DNA of 27,660 nt from Larix sibirica (GCA_004151065.3 NWUY0300014088.1:41735-69394), one strand, 5' to 3'; positions 1 to 13,200 are shown, numbered from the stretch's first letter. Notes: generated by a model from the letters alone, not told the origin. Made by a program: numbers and translations.

Positions 1-960
1 ATAAACTTAGACTTGAAGAGTTATGAAAATATCAAACAAATCGGCAAAACAAAAAATTCAAGACAAATTAAAAATATCTAGAAAAATCAGAGATATTTGT
101 AACACTGCTCCTATGTATGTTTGGCCAAGACATTGAAAAGGCTAGAGTCCTAGGAGTTTCTTGATTCATTGATGTTTTTATGAGGAGACATAGGACTTAG
201 ATGTGGGAACAAATAGGGTTTAACACCCAAAACAATGAACAATGAGTTACATGAAAAAATGAAAGAAATTCAAAGAGAAACGACAAAAATTGATAAAAAT
301 GCAGTCTAGCACTCAATGAAATTACATTGGGGGAGGAATTTTGTTTTAAGGTTGTAGTCCCATGGCTTAGAGAGCTTCAAGAAAGACTCGGTAAGAAGAA
401 ATCCCAAAGAAAATTGGAAATGGTGAAGCTCTTGAGAAAGGAGTTTGCGAGAACTGTACATATAATATACACTAATTTGTATTACATTATACAAAGTATA
501 AAATTATAAAGAGAGTAATCAAAATTAACCATGTTTCGAATAAAATACAATAAAGTGGGTGAGTGATCAATTTAGATTAAACAACCCAAAATAAATAAAA
601 ATAAATTATAAGTTTAAAAAAGAAAAAGTACAAATATAATACAAGTTAACACATGTTGTTGTCTCATCAATGAAGACATAGATATTTTGACCTCTAAGAA
701 ATTGGGAAAATATAAAAATTAACTACCAAACACCTTGTAATAGCCATTTTCTGATATGACAATGAAATGGTCAAAATAAAGAAAATAAGCAGAAAATAAA
801 GAAAGCCAAAAATCATTTCAATATGGCAACATAATATCTACAACAAAGTACCCTAGTGAATCATTTTCTTCAAACAATGTATGCAACGTAGATAATAGAT
901 TCAGATTTCTCTATGGCATTATCATCAAAAAGAACATACGATATGGGGTTCAGAAAAAGT
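1..960. other. Left flank: no gene recognised
   Basis: AT-rich sequence with short ORFs only. If the PDS5-like gene continues, this would be intron or 3' untranslated sequence. An ORF of 60 codons at 327-509 (plus) is rich in Lys/Glu/Leu but matches nothing I know. I found no Tudor-domain motif on the minus strand in this stretch. Confidence 0.4.
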
Positions 961-980
961 AAACGAAAAAATAGAAACAA

Positions 981-1180
981 AACGACAGTCAGAAACAAAT
1001 ACATTCATTAAAAATAGAGAATATAATGATGACCTTCTCAACTCCATATAAGCTTTTGCTCCTTAAAATCTTATGCTATCAAAAGAAAAAAACGACAATC
1101 AGAAGCAAATACATTCATTAAAAATAGAGAATATAACGATTACCTTCTCCACTCCAGATAAGCTGTTACTCCTTAGCATT
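981..1180. repeat. Tandem duplication (period 110 bp) across an exon/intron junction
   Basis: Two copies, about 981-1070 and 1091-1180, share AACGACAxTCAGAAxCAAAT and ACATTCATTAAAAATAGAGA with roughly a dozen differences. On the minus strand each copy holds the last codons of exon 20 and its donor. The duplication therefore copied a coding end together with its splice site. Confidence 0.75.
1034..1075 (-). CDS. Possible duplicated micro-exon 21
   Basis: A 42-nt candidate between a strong pyrimidine-rich acceptor (TTTCTTTTGATAG|CAT) and AAG|GTCATC. It encodes HKILRSKSLYGVEK, in phase 0, and is a diverged copy of the end of exon 20 (MLRSNSLSGVEK). It arises from a local duplication of about 110-bp period. 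It could be a real extra exon, an alternative terminal exon, or an unused relic. Confidence 0.3.
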
Positions 1181-1254
1181 CTTGGAGCCTCCTTGTGGTT
1201 GTTTCCATCTTCATTCAATTCTTTCTCTGGATGCACAGGTCGCTTGGCAGGTTT
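1144..1254 (-). CDS. PDS5: PDS5-like exon 20 (provisional, residues 1476-1512)
   Basis: Acceptor AATGCAG|AAACCT and donor GAGAAG|GTAATC enclose 37 open codons in phase 0 with exon 19: KPAKRPVHPEKELNEDGNNH, then KEAPRMLRSNSLSGVEK. The composition (basic and acidic, low in hydrophobics) matches the preceding tail. There is no recognisable domain, and no Tudor motif. If the donor is ignored, the frame stops about 15 codons further on, inside the duplicated segment. Support is frame, splice sites and composition only. Confidence 0.6.
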
Positions 1255-4200
1255 CTGCATTCACAAATGGTGACAATATACGCTTAAAATATCTCTAACA
1301 AATTCCCAGGCCATACCAATTACTTATGCAATCAAGCTTCTATCACAAAGCATCAGATCGATGAATTTCCACCATTTTATGCAAGCACACCATCTTCTGA
1401 TTTTGGATCCAGAGATTCAGTTTTTGTAGAAATCTCTTGATCTCCCGGTGGATTTTTCTCTATGTTTTTTCCAGTTTAACACGATTGTCATCTAACCTCT
1501 TATTGTAAATCTTTCCTACATCGTGTCCAGATATATAACTTACTTGTAATTGTTGACAGTTAGGAGTCAATTCTGCTCCTAAGAATTTCTCTGACACTCT
1601 TTCTTCAATAAGTTTTTCTTTAGAAACAGATCTTTTTCTTGGACCTTTTGAACGGGATCCTCTGCATTCAGATAACTTTAAGCCTTTAAATTTCTCTATC
1701 AGCCCTTGCAGCTGCTGGCCTAGGGAAAGAACGTCAGGTGATTCCTTACAGAGACGCCTCTTTTTCCTCTTAGACGATTCCATTGTTTCAACATCAGCAA
1801 CCCTAGTTTTCCCAGGAACTGCATCCACACTTTTCCCTTTTTTTTCTCGCTCATCCTTGCACGATGATTGGATATCTGACTTCCTTGATTTGGGAAGGAC
1901 TGGTGCTTCTGCAATAGTGGTTGCAATATTATCTGTAGCAATATTAACTTTATTCAGAGCCACTTCTCTTGTACTTTGTAATGGCTCTTCATGCTGTTCT
2001 GAAGGCTTTTTTAACTCCAAACATTTTCCATCTATGTGACCATTCTTGACTTCATTGGCGATCACCTCTTTTATTCTAGTTTTTGATCGCTTCTTGTGTT
2101 GTTCTGAAGGATTTTCTAACTGCAAAATCGCACTATCTTTGGGACCATTCTTGTATGGTCTGCCTCGTTTCCCTCTAGGAAGGACTGATGCTTCTGCAAC
2201 AGTGGTCGTAATATTATCTGTAGCAATATTAATTTCATTCAGAGCCACTTCTCTTGTACTTTGTAATGGCTCCTCATGCTGTTCTGAAGCCTTTTTTAAC
2301 TCCAAACATTTTCCATCTATGGGACTATTCTTGACTTCATTGGCGATCACCTCTTTTATTCTAGTTTTTGATCGCTTCTTGTGTTGTTCTGAAGGATTTT
2401 CTGACTGCAAATTCGCACCATCTTTGGGAGCTTTTTTGTATGGTCTGCCTCGTTTCCCTCTAGGATGGACTGATGCTTCTGCAACAGTGGTCGTAATATT
2501 ATCTGTAGCAATATTAACTTCATTCAGAGCCACTTCTCTTGTACTTAGTAATGGCTCCTCATGCTGTTCTGAAGGTTTTTTTAACTCCAAACATTTTCCA
2601 TTTATGGGACCATTCTTGACTTCATTGGCGATCACCTCTTTTATTCTAGTTTTTGATCGCTTCTTGTGTTGTTCTGAAGGATTTTCTAACAGCAAACTCG
2701 CACCATGTTTGGGACCATTCTTGTCTGGTCTGCCTAGTTTCCCTCTAGGAAGGACTGATGCTTCTGCAACAGTCATCATACTATTATCTGCAGTAAACTT
2801 TACTTCATTGCGCACCGCTTCACTTCTGCTTTTTGATTGCTCCTCATGCTTTTCTGAAGGCTTTTTTAACTCCAAACTTTTTCCATCTATGGGACCATTT
2901 TTGACTTCATTGGGGATCACTTCTTTTATTCTATTGTTTGATCGCTTCTTGTTTTGTTCTGAAGGATTTTCTAACTGCAAACTTTTACCATCTTTGGGAC
3001 CATCCTTGTATGGTCTTCCTCGTTTCTTTATAGGAAGGACTGATGCTTCTGCAACAGTGATCATACCATTATCTGCAGTAGACTTTACTTCATTGGGCAC
3101 CGCTTCACTTCTGCTTTTCGATTGCTCCTCATGCTGTTCTGAAGGCCTTTCAAACTCCAAACACTCGCCATCTTTGGGAATGACCGATGCTTCTGCAGCA
3201 GTGACCAAAACATTATCTGCAGCGAAATTGACTTCATTGGGAACCACTTCTATTATCATGTTTTCAGACTCCAAACCCTTGCCATCTTTGGGTGCATTCT
3301 TGTCTGGACTCGTATTAGATAACTCTTCATGAGGATTCCCCTGAAACGATGCAGAAACAGAAACAAAGAATCCATAATTACAACTAAAGGGGATTTCTAT
3401 AATTTTTTATGTCCCATAGAAGAATATTTAATCATTAACCCAATTTCTATAATGTTAGAATCATCTTAACCTAAGCTTCTTGGTTTTTACATCTCATGAG
3501 CCCATGTTTTACAACAAAGCAAAGAGCAGAAAATACATTTACTAACAAAAAAGTAATGCAACCTTTAAATGGGCATCTTCACTCCCTTCTGAACTAACCT
3601 GTGCAATTCGCAGTGCCAATTGAAGAAGATCAGGACCTATATGAGAGTCCCACTGCCTAGATAGCCGCATAACTGCTTTGGCGGCCGCAAGCCTTATATG
3701 AGATTGGTCAACCTTGCTGGCAACAAGTACAATAATTTTAAAGAATGAGAAAACTTGTCATATTATTGCATCATGTTTGTCAGATACCAATCCAAATTAA
3801 GCAAGGATAGCCTTGAATCGTATGCACCTTGACTGCACATCCTCTGATATTTCGCCTATAGTAATAAGTTGTTTAATCACGGCAAACAGAGCTCTTATGT
3901 TTTCTCTTAAATGGGGATCTCTGTCAGGTAAAAAACTTCGCACAAGAGTTTTAATACCGCATATCTGAAATAAAAATGGACAATATATTCTTAGCACACA
4001 TAATACAAAATAGAAGAGATTATTCCTCCAATGGGAGTAAACATGGACAATCCATTCTTAGCACGTATAAACATGGGAAATTTGCATGTCAGTGTACCTT
4101 TAGAAAACACTCTTTACTTTGGTCATTCGACCCTGCACCGGAAATATCAGTGGGAATCTGGAAAGGTATACATGGTAATCTCTTAGTACATTATTGCAAC

Positions 4201-7200
4201 TAATTCCCAAATAACAGGTACACAAAAACGAACAACAATGTAAAAACTTCTGTTTTTATTTTCCTACTCTTACACTGTTTCTCCTAAGAAGTTTACGACA
4301 AATAAACTTAATAATATCATTCTCCCGAGTCTCAAAAACTGACATTGCAGTTTGAGCAATGCAACCTAAGGATTGCAGTACCGTTGCCAGATGTTCAGCG
4401 CTTTCCAACATATCGACAAGTCTCTGCACATTGAATGAATTAACAAATAAAGTAAAATTATACTCCAGTTAATGTGCAAGTAATGAAGCTTAAAAATATA
4501 TCAAATCATAGAGGTAGACTACACCTAGAAAAGTGTATATGAGATGTATACGAGAAAAGATTGCAATGCATGCCACCTTGTACAGTGCAGAAAGTGTCTC
4601 GAGTCCAAAATCCTTTTTGATTGCAACAATAGCCTGCACTGCATACTTGGCCTGCTTTCGAGTACCCTCTAAGCATAATTTTTCAAGCAGAAGATCTACA
4701 GGGCTGCATGCCAAAGCCAGTTATTTATACAGAAGAAACAATCACAGTATAAAAAAAGGCTGCAATAAAGAATTAGATTATTCACAAACTTTAGGCCTAT
4801 TATTTAACCTACCAGTTAGTCTCAATCATCTTTTCTTGGATAGCGCCACCAATCTTGGACAAAATGTGCACCACTCCCTCTTTAATGTGATCATTATCGT
4901 CCTTGAGAAGATGAATCATATCTTCTACAGCTCCATCAAACAATGAAGGGAAAAACCTAGCAAAAAGCTGAACTCTGCAAGTTACAATTAGATATAAAAC
5001 AGATTGTTGAACTATGATAAAAATCAATAAGATTGCAAGACCTGTTCTCAAGGTAAAATGTACATTTTAAAAACTGAAAGATCAGAATGAAAGTATAGTA
5101 ATGTCCACAAATGACTAAAATAGGTCAAAGGGATTGAAAAATACAGCAAGCTACAACATCAAAGTGGGAGTGCCTTTGATATCTCTCCCACAAAGATATA
5201 GAATCTAGATTATAGAATGATCAAAAGGGGTAAATCCAAACAGGTAAGCCCTAGACAATGAAGTAGAGACTGGTCATGTGTGACAGAAAAGAAGAGAAAA
5301 CAAACTTTCATGTAACAAGGAGAATTGGTTGAATCACGTATGCAAAGGATCCTAATCTGCATTATCAATTGTTGAGAATGGCATAAGCTTCACATGTTTT
5401 CATAACCATTTCACATTGTGTCATTAATATATTTTGTTAGGCATTAATTATGGCTAAGGCCATCATTTATTGCAATGCTAGGTTATTGTTAAGGCCAACC
5501 TAGTCAACTTTTATATGTAGGCTCTATAGCCCTCTTGGGGAATGCACCCTACTTATGTGGACCCATAATCCCTTGGGAGGATGCCCTACTCAAGTTGTGT
5601 ATAAATACACAACTCAAGCCTCATTTGTAAAATTATTTTGTGTCAACTCAACATGTGATTTTGTGATCTGTCTTTATCCTATGGGTGTCATTCTTTTATA
5701 CATGTTTTAAATCTACGGGTGTTATAACTTTGGCATTCTCTTGTTCAATGGCTGTGTTTTCCGCTCTCTAGCTCATCTTTTGGACAACTCTAGCACACTT
5801 GTTTAGTGTCATTTTAATTTTGCCAGTTTTAGGAGCAATTGTTTGTTCCATTTGATCCCCTTGTTCTCTTGTGATCTCAATATGGTATCAAGGCGAGTGT
5901 GAACTTTTCTCTACTAATTTCACTATTAATGAAGGTTTTCTTCTTGGCTTCTTTGACATATGGAAGAATATCTAAATTAAGTAATTTGGGGGTTCTTTTT
6001 CATGGTGTTATTGTTGACTAGAGAAATTAGGCCCTTCATTTGAGGCAGTTTGAGATGTTCTGTGCATCTTTTGTAAAGAACTTTTCTAGTAAAATAATAG
6101 AGGATAATGAAGTAAGGTTAAAGTTATGCTTGTGTTTAAAGAGGTATTTTGTTTATTTGTGCATGCATGTTGTGTTAGAAGTTCCACATCTTGTGCTTGT
6201 GCTAATTGGTGACATGATATGCATATAAGAGACTTGAAGCATCATCTTAATTTGTATTGCTTGGGCCAAGTTATGTATGTTTTATTGCTCTATTTATTTT
6301 ACTATTTTATATATGATCTAAAAATGTCGAGGATTTTTTTAGGAATTTTCTGGTCCAAGCCATTGTAGAGGCTTGTAAAACATTGTCAAATCAAAAAGAT
6401 TTTGTGGAATCCTTTTCATGCTAATAAATAATACTATTAAGCTCTTGCATTTTCTTGGCATTTCCTCTCTCTTACATTTCTAAACAAATTTATTTTTGCA
6501 GTTTCTTTTCTCATTTGATATCTGTAGTTTTTATTTTGGTGTTCCTTTCTTTATATCCCTGCAAATTATGTACACTTAGCACATTGTTTTGAGCAATGGA
6601 AGAATATTTGAAAAGCATACATAATTCAAATTGGAAATATCCTATGAATGCCCGTAGCTGTAATTTATTTAAGTTTCAATTTACTTTTATGTTCACATTT
6701 CCCTTTAATTGTTTTATTTCTATTAGAGTATTCTCTAGGTTTAATTAGTTTCTCTAATTTTAACATAAAAGGCACACTAATTACAAACAAGTCTTTGATT
6801 CTTGAACAATCAAATCATTAAGGATTTATTGCACATCCTTAAGAGGATTAAAACTCAAGGGAGACATTCTCGTCTCTTCCCACCTACCCTCATGGGAGGT
6901 TGAGTTCGCTGATCTTGAGAAGACTGTTTTCAAGATCAACACAATGCATGTAACATGCTTGCATGTGAACCCTTCTAAAAGTAGAATTGAAGTATGAACT
7001 AAAGCATTCAATATGGTGTTTGTTGTGTCAGTATGATGTTAATTTTTTTGTCTTGATGTGGAATTATAGTAGTATTTAAAATCAATGAATAATCAAAAAC
7101 ATAAGCATTCACATGAGGCACAATATTTACCAAATGTAAGCACAATTCTCATCACTATATTTTCATAAACTTGACCGTGAGGAGAGTTGTTGCTTGACAT

Positions 7201-10200
7201 CCAAACCCTGCTTGGTTATTACTGTACTATGCCTTCTAGCTTGATGCCCTCCTTTTGGTACTGCACTCTTTTTACCCATTCCTCAGTCTGTTTACTCATT
7301 CAAGTTAACTTTTTCACCCATTCCTCAGTCTGTTTACTCATTCAAGTTATCTTTTACTCATCATTTATGGGGCAACTTGCTTTATAACATCTCTCGAATA
7401 TTTGTTTGGGCAACTTGCTTTATAACATCTCTAGAATATATTCTATCGTTCCTACTCTTCTTCGAAGATGTATTAGCATCCGAATGTACACTTTGAACAA
7501 TGTGCTTTTTGCAGTAATATTGGAAATCTTTGGTCACCAGTGGACATTACCTTTAAATTTAAATTTTGCAAAAATGCGACAATATCCTATCAAAGTAAAC
7601 AAGACTCCCAGCACAAATTAAAATCTTTAGACATGATAATATGGTTGGAGTTAAAAAAAGCAAGCTTTAGTTTGGTTGGAGTTAAATTGATCCCAAGCTT
7701 TGATATATCTATAAAAGAAAACCATAACTGAAATAGTAACCAGAAAGGACTTCCAAAGGGCAGAAATCTCTCACCACAAGCAGGTTCATGCTTGATTGAA
7801 CAATTTTGTCTTTCCCAGCTAGTGTATTCTCTGCAATCTCTTTCAGCATTTCTTTCACATGCTCTTTGCCAAAAAGCAAATAAGAACACCTTATGGAAAG
7901 TATCTTCATAAATTCATATTGAGGATGCATGTCACCAAGTTGCTCGAGCAAGTAATCCTATACAAACCAAGAGAATTGTGAGAAAGAGAAACAAAAAGCT
8001 TCCTTGGACAACAGTCCAACGGACCTTTAAGCTGGACTGTGGACATAACCTTGAAAGTTAAGATTGCATAATTCATGTAAGAACGTAATTGCTGCTGGCA
8101 ACTCATATCATCATTCACAGAGAATTAAAAACTCACAAAAGTTGTTTGCGATTGAACAAAAGTCAAGCTGGAATCAAGTAAACTTGATAATGCCTTCCAA
8201 ATATGGTCGTCTTTTATTTCGCATAGTTTTGTAAAGCTTTCCTTTACTTTGGGAATATCGTTGATGTACTCTGACATAATGTCGGTGCTACTAAGTATCT
8301 TACATTGCAGCTCAGGTGTATCTTCTTCCTGCAAGTCAGGAAATGATTCAAATAGGATTTCTTCCTTTCCATCTAAAATTTGGTAACAATCAGAAATCTA
8401 AATGAAGCAAGTTGTAACAAAAGTACAGAAAAACACCTTCAGTTTTTCCCGCCATGATAGAAAATTCTGCATTTCTACTTGTAACCTGAAATCATAGACA
8501 AAACCTCCTCAAATTTTGAAGAAAAAACGCAGATGAAAATAAAGATACAATAATAGTGTCCATAAATATCAAACCAATCTATGTGAAAGAGACATGCATG
8601 TCTAATAAGAAAACTAAAAAGCAGGGCATCTACTACCTGAGTATAATTAAAAACCAGCATATGATTTTCCAAAAAATTACCCAATTTTAGAATAAAATAT
8701 CCACATTGACAAAAGCTGACCTTTTCTTTTGATTCAGAACTTCCTCAAAAACCTTAAAATCTGGTTTTTTAAATTCTGAAAACATTGCGATCCAATGTTT
8801 TACTCTTTCTGAAACTGGAAGGTCAGAAGGGAAAAGAGATATAGAGAAAACGATGTCCACTACTTGAGATCTGCTCACAATCAACCAAATTAAATGATTG
8901 GCGCTTTGTTGCAAATAACTGTTACATGCAAATTATAAACTTTTATGCTGACTGTATCCACTTAAATACTATAAATAGCATGAACAAGTCAGAAATACAG
9001 AGACTAGTTCACATTTCTAGCATTCTAAATAATTGCACCTGTAATCCTTGTCATAACACCATCCTAGAATTTTCCTAGGAATCCAATCGAGCTCAATGTT
9101 ACCAACCGAGCCATCCAAACATTTTGAACAATAAACTCTGTAAACTTTTAGTAGTCTTCCCAATGTGTACTTTTGTATTGAAACCTGCAATATTCTCCAA
9201 AGAAATTATTTATCAAATAATCGTTGAAAAGAATTTCTACTAAGAACATGCATATAGTATAAATACTAAGAAGATACCCTTTGGTCATGAAAGCAATCCG
9301 CCACTTTTCTGATAGCGTCGGTGGGAATGGATTTTAGAGCATATTTTGCTATTTCACAAATTGCTCCAATAACTTGCTTCTGAATATCCTCGTTAGAATC
9401 CAACAATCGTTCACTAAGAGCAGCTGACATATGCCAGAATCATCTCGTTAGTAAAATTGAAATTCATCACAAAATATCAAACATAAAACAAGACTAAAGT
9501 TCATCTTGTAGCTTTTTTACTCACCAGTTATGCCAGATGTTTCAGGTCTAAATGGATTTGACAAAATACAATCTTTAGCATATGTCACAGTCGCTAATCG
9601 AACCTCCACAGAATTGTCTGTAAATCTCTTTAAAAATTCTGATAGAAGTGGTTGAAAGTCATCTGCAAGGGCACGACCTGGAAGCGCAAAGATACGCCCA
9701 AGAAGCTTTACTGTACTCAGCCGCACATCTGATAACTCCGACTGCACCAATTGTTCATCAAAGTTCTTCAGCAAGAAAATTCCAGTTATACTATACCTAT
9801 GTAGCTACACAATGAAAACCATTTACAAAAAACGCAATTTGACCGGTACCAGAAGAGAACTGACTGAAATCTAGTACAATATTGATACATTTTGCCTAAA
9901 TGTAGCTAACTATTGATAATGTTGACATCAACTAATTTATCTCTGAAAGAATGTGCATGGTCTAAATTTACTAACCAAGAAGTTGCGCTCTCTACATAGA
10001 TAGATATAGATGTGATTGTAGTCACAGGTCATGAGTTAGAGTCTAGGAAAATAGTTTATGGATCGTAATAGATTATGCCGAATGCCTTTTCAACTCAATA
10101 TAATAAATTATAATGCCCACATACCAGAAGCTTTTGAGTCAAATTTGGGATAATGGACTGCAGAATCTGGGGGGCACACTGATAAATGTTAAATATGATC

Positions 10201-13200
10201 TCATACAGATCATTTTCAAATTTGCTTTCCGATGACATTGCTGATGTGAGAAATAGATTGACATTTGGCTGAACCTTGTTTGCCACACGCTTCATAACAT
10301 TCATAGCTAGTCTTACATCAGCCGGAGAATTATTCTGGAACACCATGTACAAAACACAGAATCTTAGAAGGATTCATATGAACATGAGGCTGATATATCC
10401 ATGATTTCCCTTTCCAAATAAAATAAACACTGATAAATGTTCATTATGGTCTATTTCGAAAAAAAAAACTGATTACATTTAAAAACACCCTAACAAAAAG
10501 GATATATCCATGATTATCTTTTTCAAAATAAAATGATATATCCAGGACTGTCTCTTTTTAAGAAGAATACAAATTGTTACATAAATTCTATAGAAAGATA
10601 AACAATACCTACAGAATACAGGATTTGAAACACTCAGACAATAACACTAATTGAAATTCAAGCTACAATCAAGAACGGTAGAAAGAAAGTAAGTAAGAGA
10701 AGATAACAAAAACTTGTTACATAAACTTTATAAAGTAAATAAGCAAAAAAGAAGACAGAATTTGGAACACCTAAAACAATGAAACTTCTACAAATTCAAA
10801 TTACAAACGAGAAGGGTAAAAGTAACGTAATAGAAGATAGCAATAGATGAAATTGAAAAGATCAGACAGTAAAATAAATGCTTTATGTGTAGCACATACC
10901 TTAATAGCTCTGCTTAAACTCTTTAATAAGACTGATAATAAATCCTCCGAAATGTAGCCGCTTTTATTGAGAATCCCAGTCATAACGTTTTGCATTGATA
11001 TTAAGATATTTTCTGAATGATCTTCTCTGTAAAGAAAAATAAGATATTTTTAGTAAACTTCAGCGAACTTCTATGACAGGCGCGACATCTTTGTTTTATA
11101 TCCATCATATATGATTATTTAAACAAGAAAACGAATAATAATAGTTTATTAAATAGCTTTACAGGTTATTCAACATAAAGCTTTCCAAGAAAATAATTAA
11201 CGTATTGGGAAAACAAAGAACATCGGAGCACTTCATACCTGGCCTTAGAAAAGAAGATTTTGAACACATCCAGAATTAGGTCATCACATTGAAGATCCAA
11301 CATAAGGTTAAATAGCTCAAATTTTTCAACAGTTTCTAGAATTATGACCCTTCTTGCAAATGAAGGGCTGTGAATCTCGTCTAATCCACGGAATGTTGTA
11401 ACAATCAGCTCAAATATTTCCTGCATAAGAAAAACTGTGATTAACAAGCCAAATCATCGACAGCTTCAGACACTTCACTAAAACTTGGAGCACATATGTC
11501 TGATGAATTGTTCATAATTCTGACGAATGAAGGGATGGAATATTACCTTTAGAATATCCTCAGTGTGTATAACTTTTGGAGCTGTAATCCTTATGATTTC
11601 ACTGAAGCAGTTAGCCACCAAAATCCTTACATCGTTATCATGGTGTCTCAAAATGTTTGGCATAATTAAAGCGTCCATTGATGTTGTTAATGATGTCAAT
11701 ATTTTATCAGACGTTGATTGATCAACCTTAGCCAGTTGTGTGACAGCTTCCTGAAGGTCACAAATTTATACATTAAAATGGGAAAAAGAAAACTGAATCT
11801 AAAGTGTTAGGAAATCTTAATAATAAATTGTAAACTATATAGAACACAAATGTAAACCAAATGCCTGAACGAAAGAGAGGATCTCCATATCTTGAGCCCC
11901 ACATAGGAACCAGAATAAGGGAATGAATATCGAAACCATGGCCAGTAAAGAACTAGAAATCCGACTAATATATGCACATTTTGTTGTGTTAAACAACAAT
12001 AATTTCGTATAAGCAACACCTCACATGTTTCATATAGGGGGGTGTGCCAGCATGCACAAATGCCTCAAAGAACAACGTTTTTATGGATTGTGTATCATAA
12101 TGTAATCGTGAATTTTGTAGTTCATTTTTGTTGTAAGGGAACTATGTTTCCTATGCTAGAATTTACAAAATCTTGCAGTTCACCCAAAAATAATTATACT
12201 GTAAGATTATTGAAAAAGCAAGTTACTCTGGTGGTTGCCATAGTGGTTTTACATAATCTTTGCTTTTCAGTTGTTTCAGAAGGTACTTTGTTTGCTACCA
12301 AAAATGTATAATTTAGATATATAACAAGCTACTCAAACAGGTTAAAATTTAAATAACAGTACTTACAAATTCTGGTTAGGAAGAAATTGTTTTACTCAGT
12401 TACAGAAAGAAAAGTGAATTCAAAAAATATATATAGACTGCACTCTGAACAGATATTAGTGTTTGCTGGAGTGTCAAAGCTCAAAATCCACAGCACAATG
12501 CTCACTGTGTTATAACTGTGTTATCAGTAGGAAAGCTAATTATTCATCAGCATAAGCAAAACAATTTGGACTCTGCAGCTACCACACTGATCATAGGAAC
12601 TCATGTCCCCTCATTTAGAAAAGACGTCACTGACTATCTGCCATTGCTATTTAAGGTGTAAATTTAAGTAGGAATTCACCCTTGTCATTGCTGTTGAAAC
12701 TGGTGCAAGCTTTACTTTCAGCCATGACTGACCTTCTATAATCATTAAAAATGGTGCAAAGCCTTACTTTCAGCCAGGATAATTATTATTATTATGGTTA
12801 GCTAAGGCTTACCTAGTCAATAAAGGTTGCTTGTGTGGTCCCATAACCCCTCTTGGGGATAACACCCTACTACCTGAGATAGGTTTAAATAATCTACATT
12901 CCACACTATAATAGTTCATTCATTCTTATAGAAGTGAGTTAGTTTAATGGCACCATAAAGAATTGCTCTCTCTTGTCCTTGGTTTGATTTATCTTATGTC
13001 TTAATCTTGTCCTTGGTTTGATTTATCTTATGTCTTAATTGTGTTAAGGTTTATTTCTTTCTGTAGGGATGTCCACGTGCTGTTTATCTATTCATTCATT
13101 TCAGAATTTGGGTTGGTTTTGGTTGTGTTCAATTCTTTCATTAACATTTGTGAAACATAACATGGTATCAAAGTGAATATGAACCTCTCTTATTTCAATA

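Noticed and set aside
327-509. Short Lys/Glu-rich ORF (LRELQERLGKKKSQRKLEM)
   Set aside because: It looks protein-like but is only 60 codons, with no homology I recognise and no splice partners. It could be a chance ORF or part of an old element.
880-945. Minus-strand ISYVLFDD-like reading resembling a Tudor strand (HVVLYDDGD)
   Set aside because: No acceptor AG precedes it in a usable position, the frame closes soon after, and the other Tudor motifs are absent.
2046-3332. A 428-codon ORF on the plus strand
   Set aside because: It is antisense to the AT-hook exon. It stays open only because the 285-bp units are multiples of three and keep the same antisense frame. Its product is a repeat of Ser/Phe/Leu-rich segments with no known domain.
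8329-8373. Alternative acceptor TTTTAG|ATGGAA for exon 11
   Set aside because: It would add 44 bases and break the frame. The CTTGCAG|GAAGAA acceptor keeps phase 0 and the family alignment.
12042-12311. 89-codon plus-strand ORF in intron 1
   Set aside because: No recognisable motif and no supporting context; probably chance.
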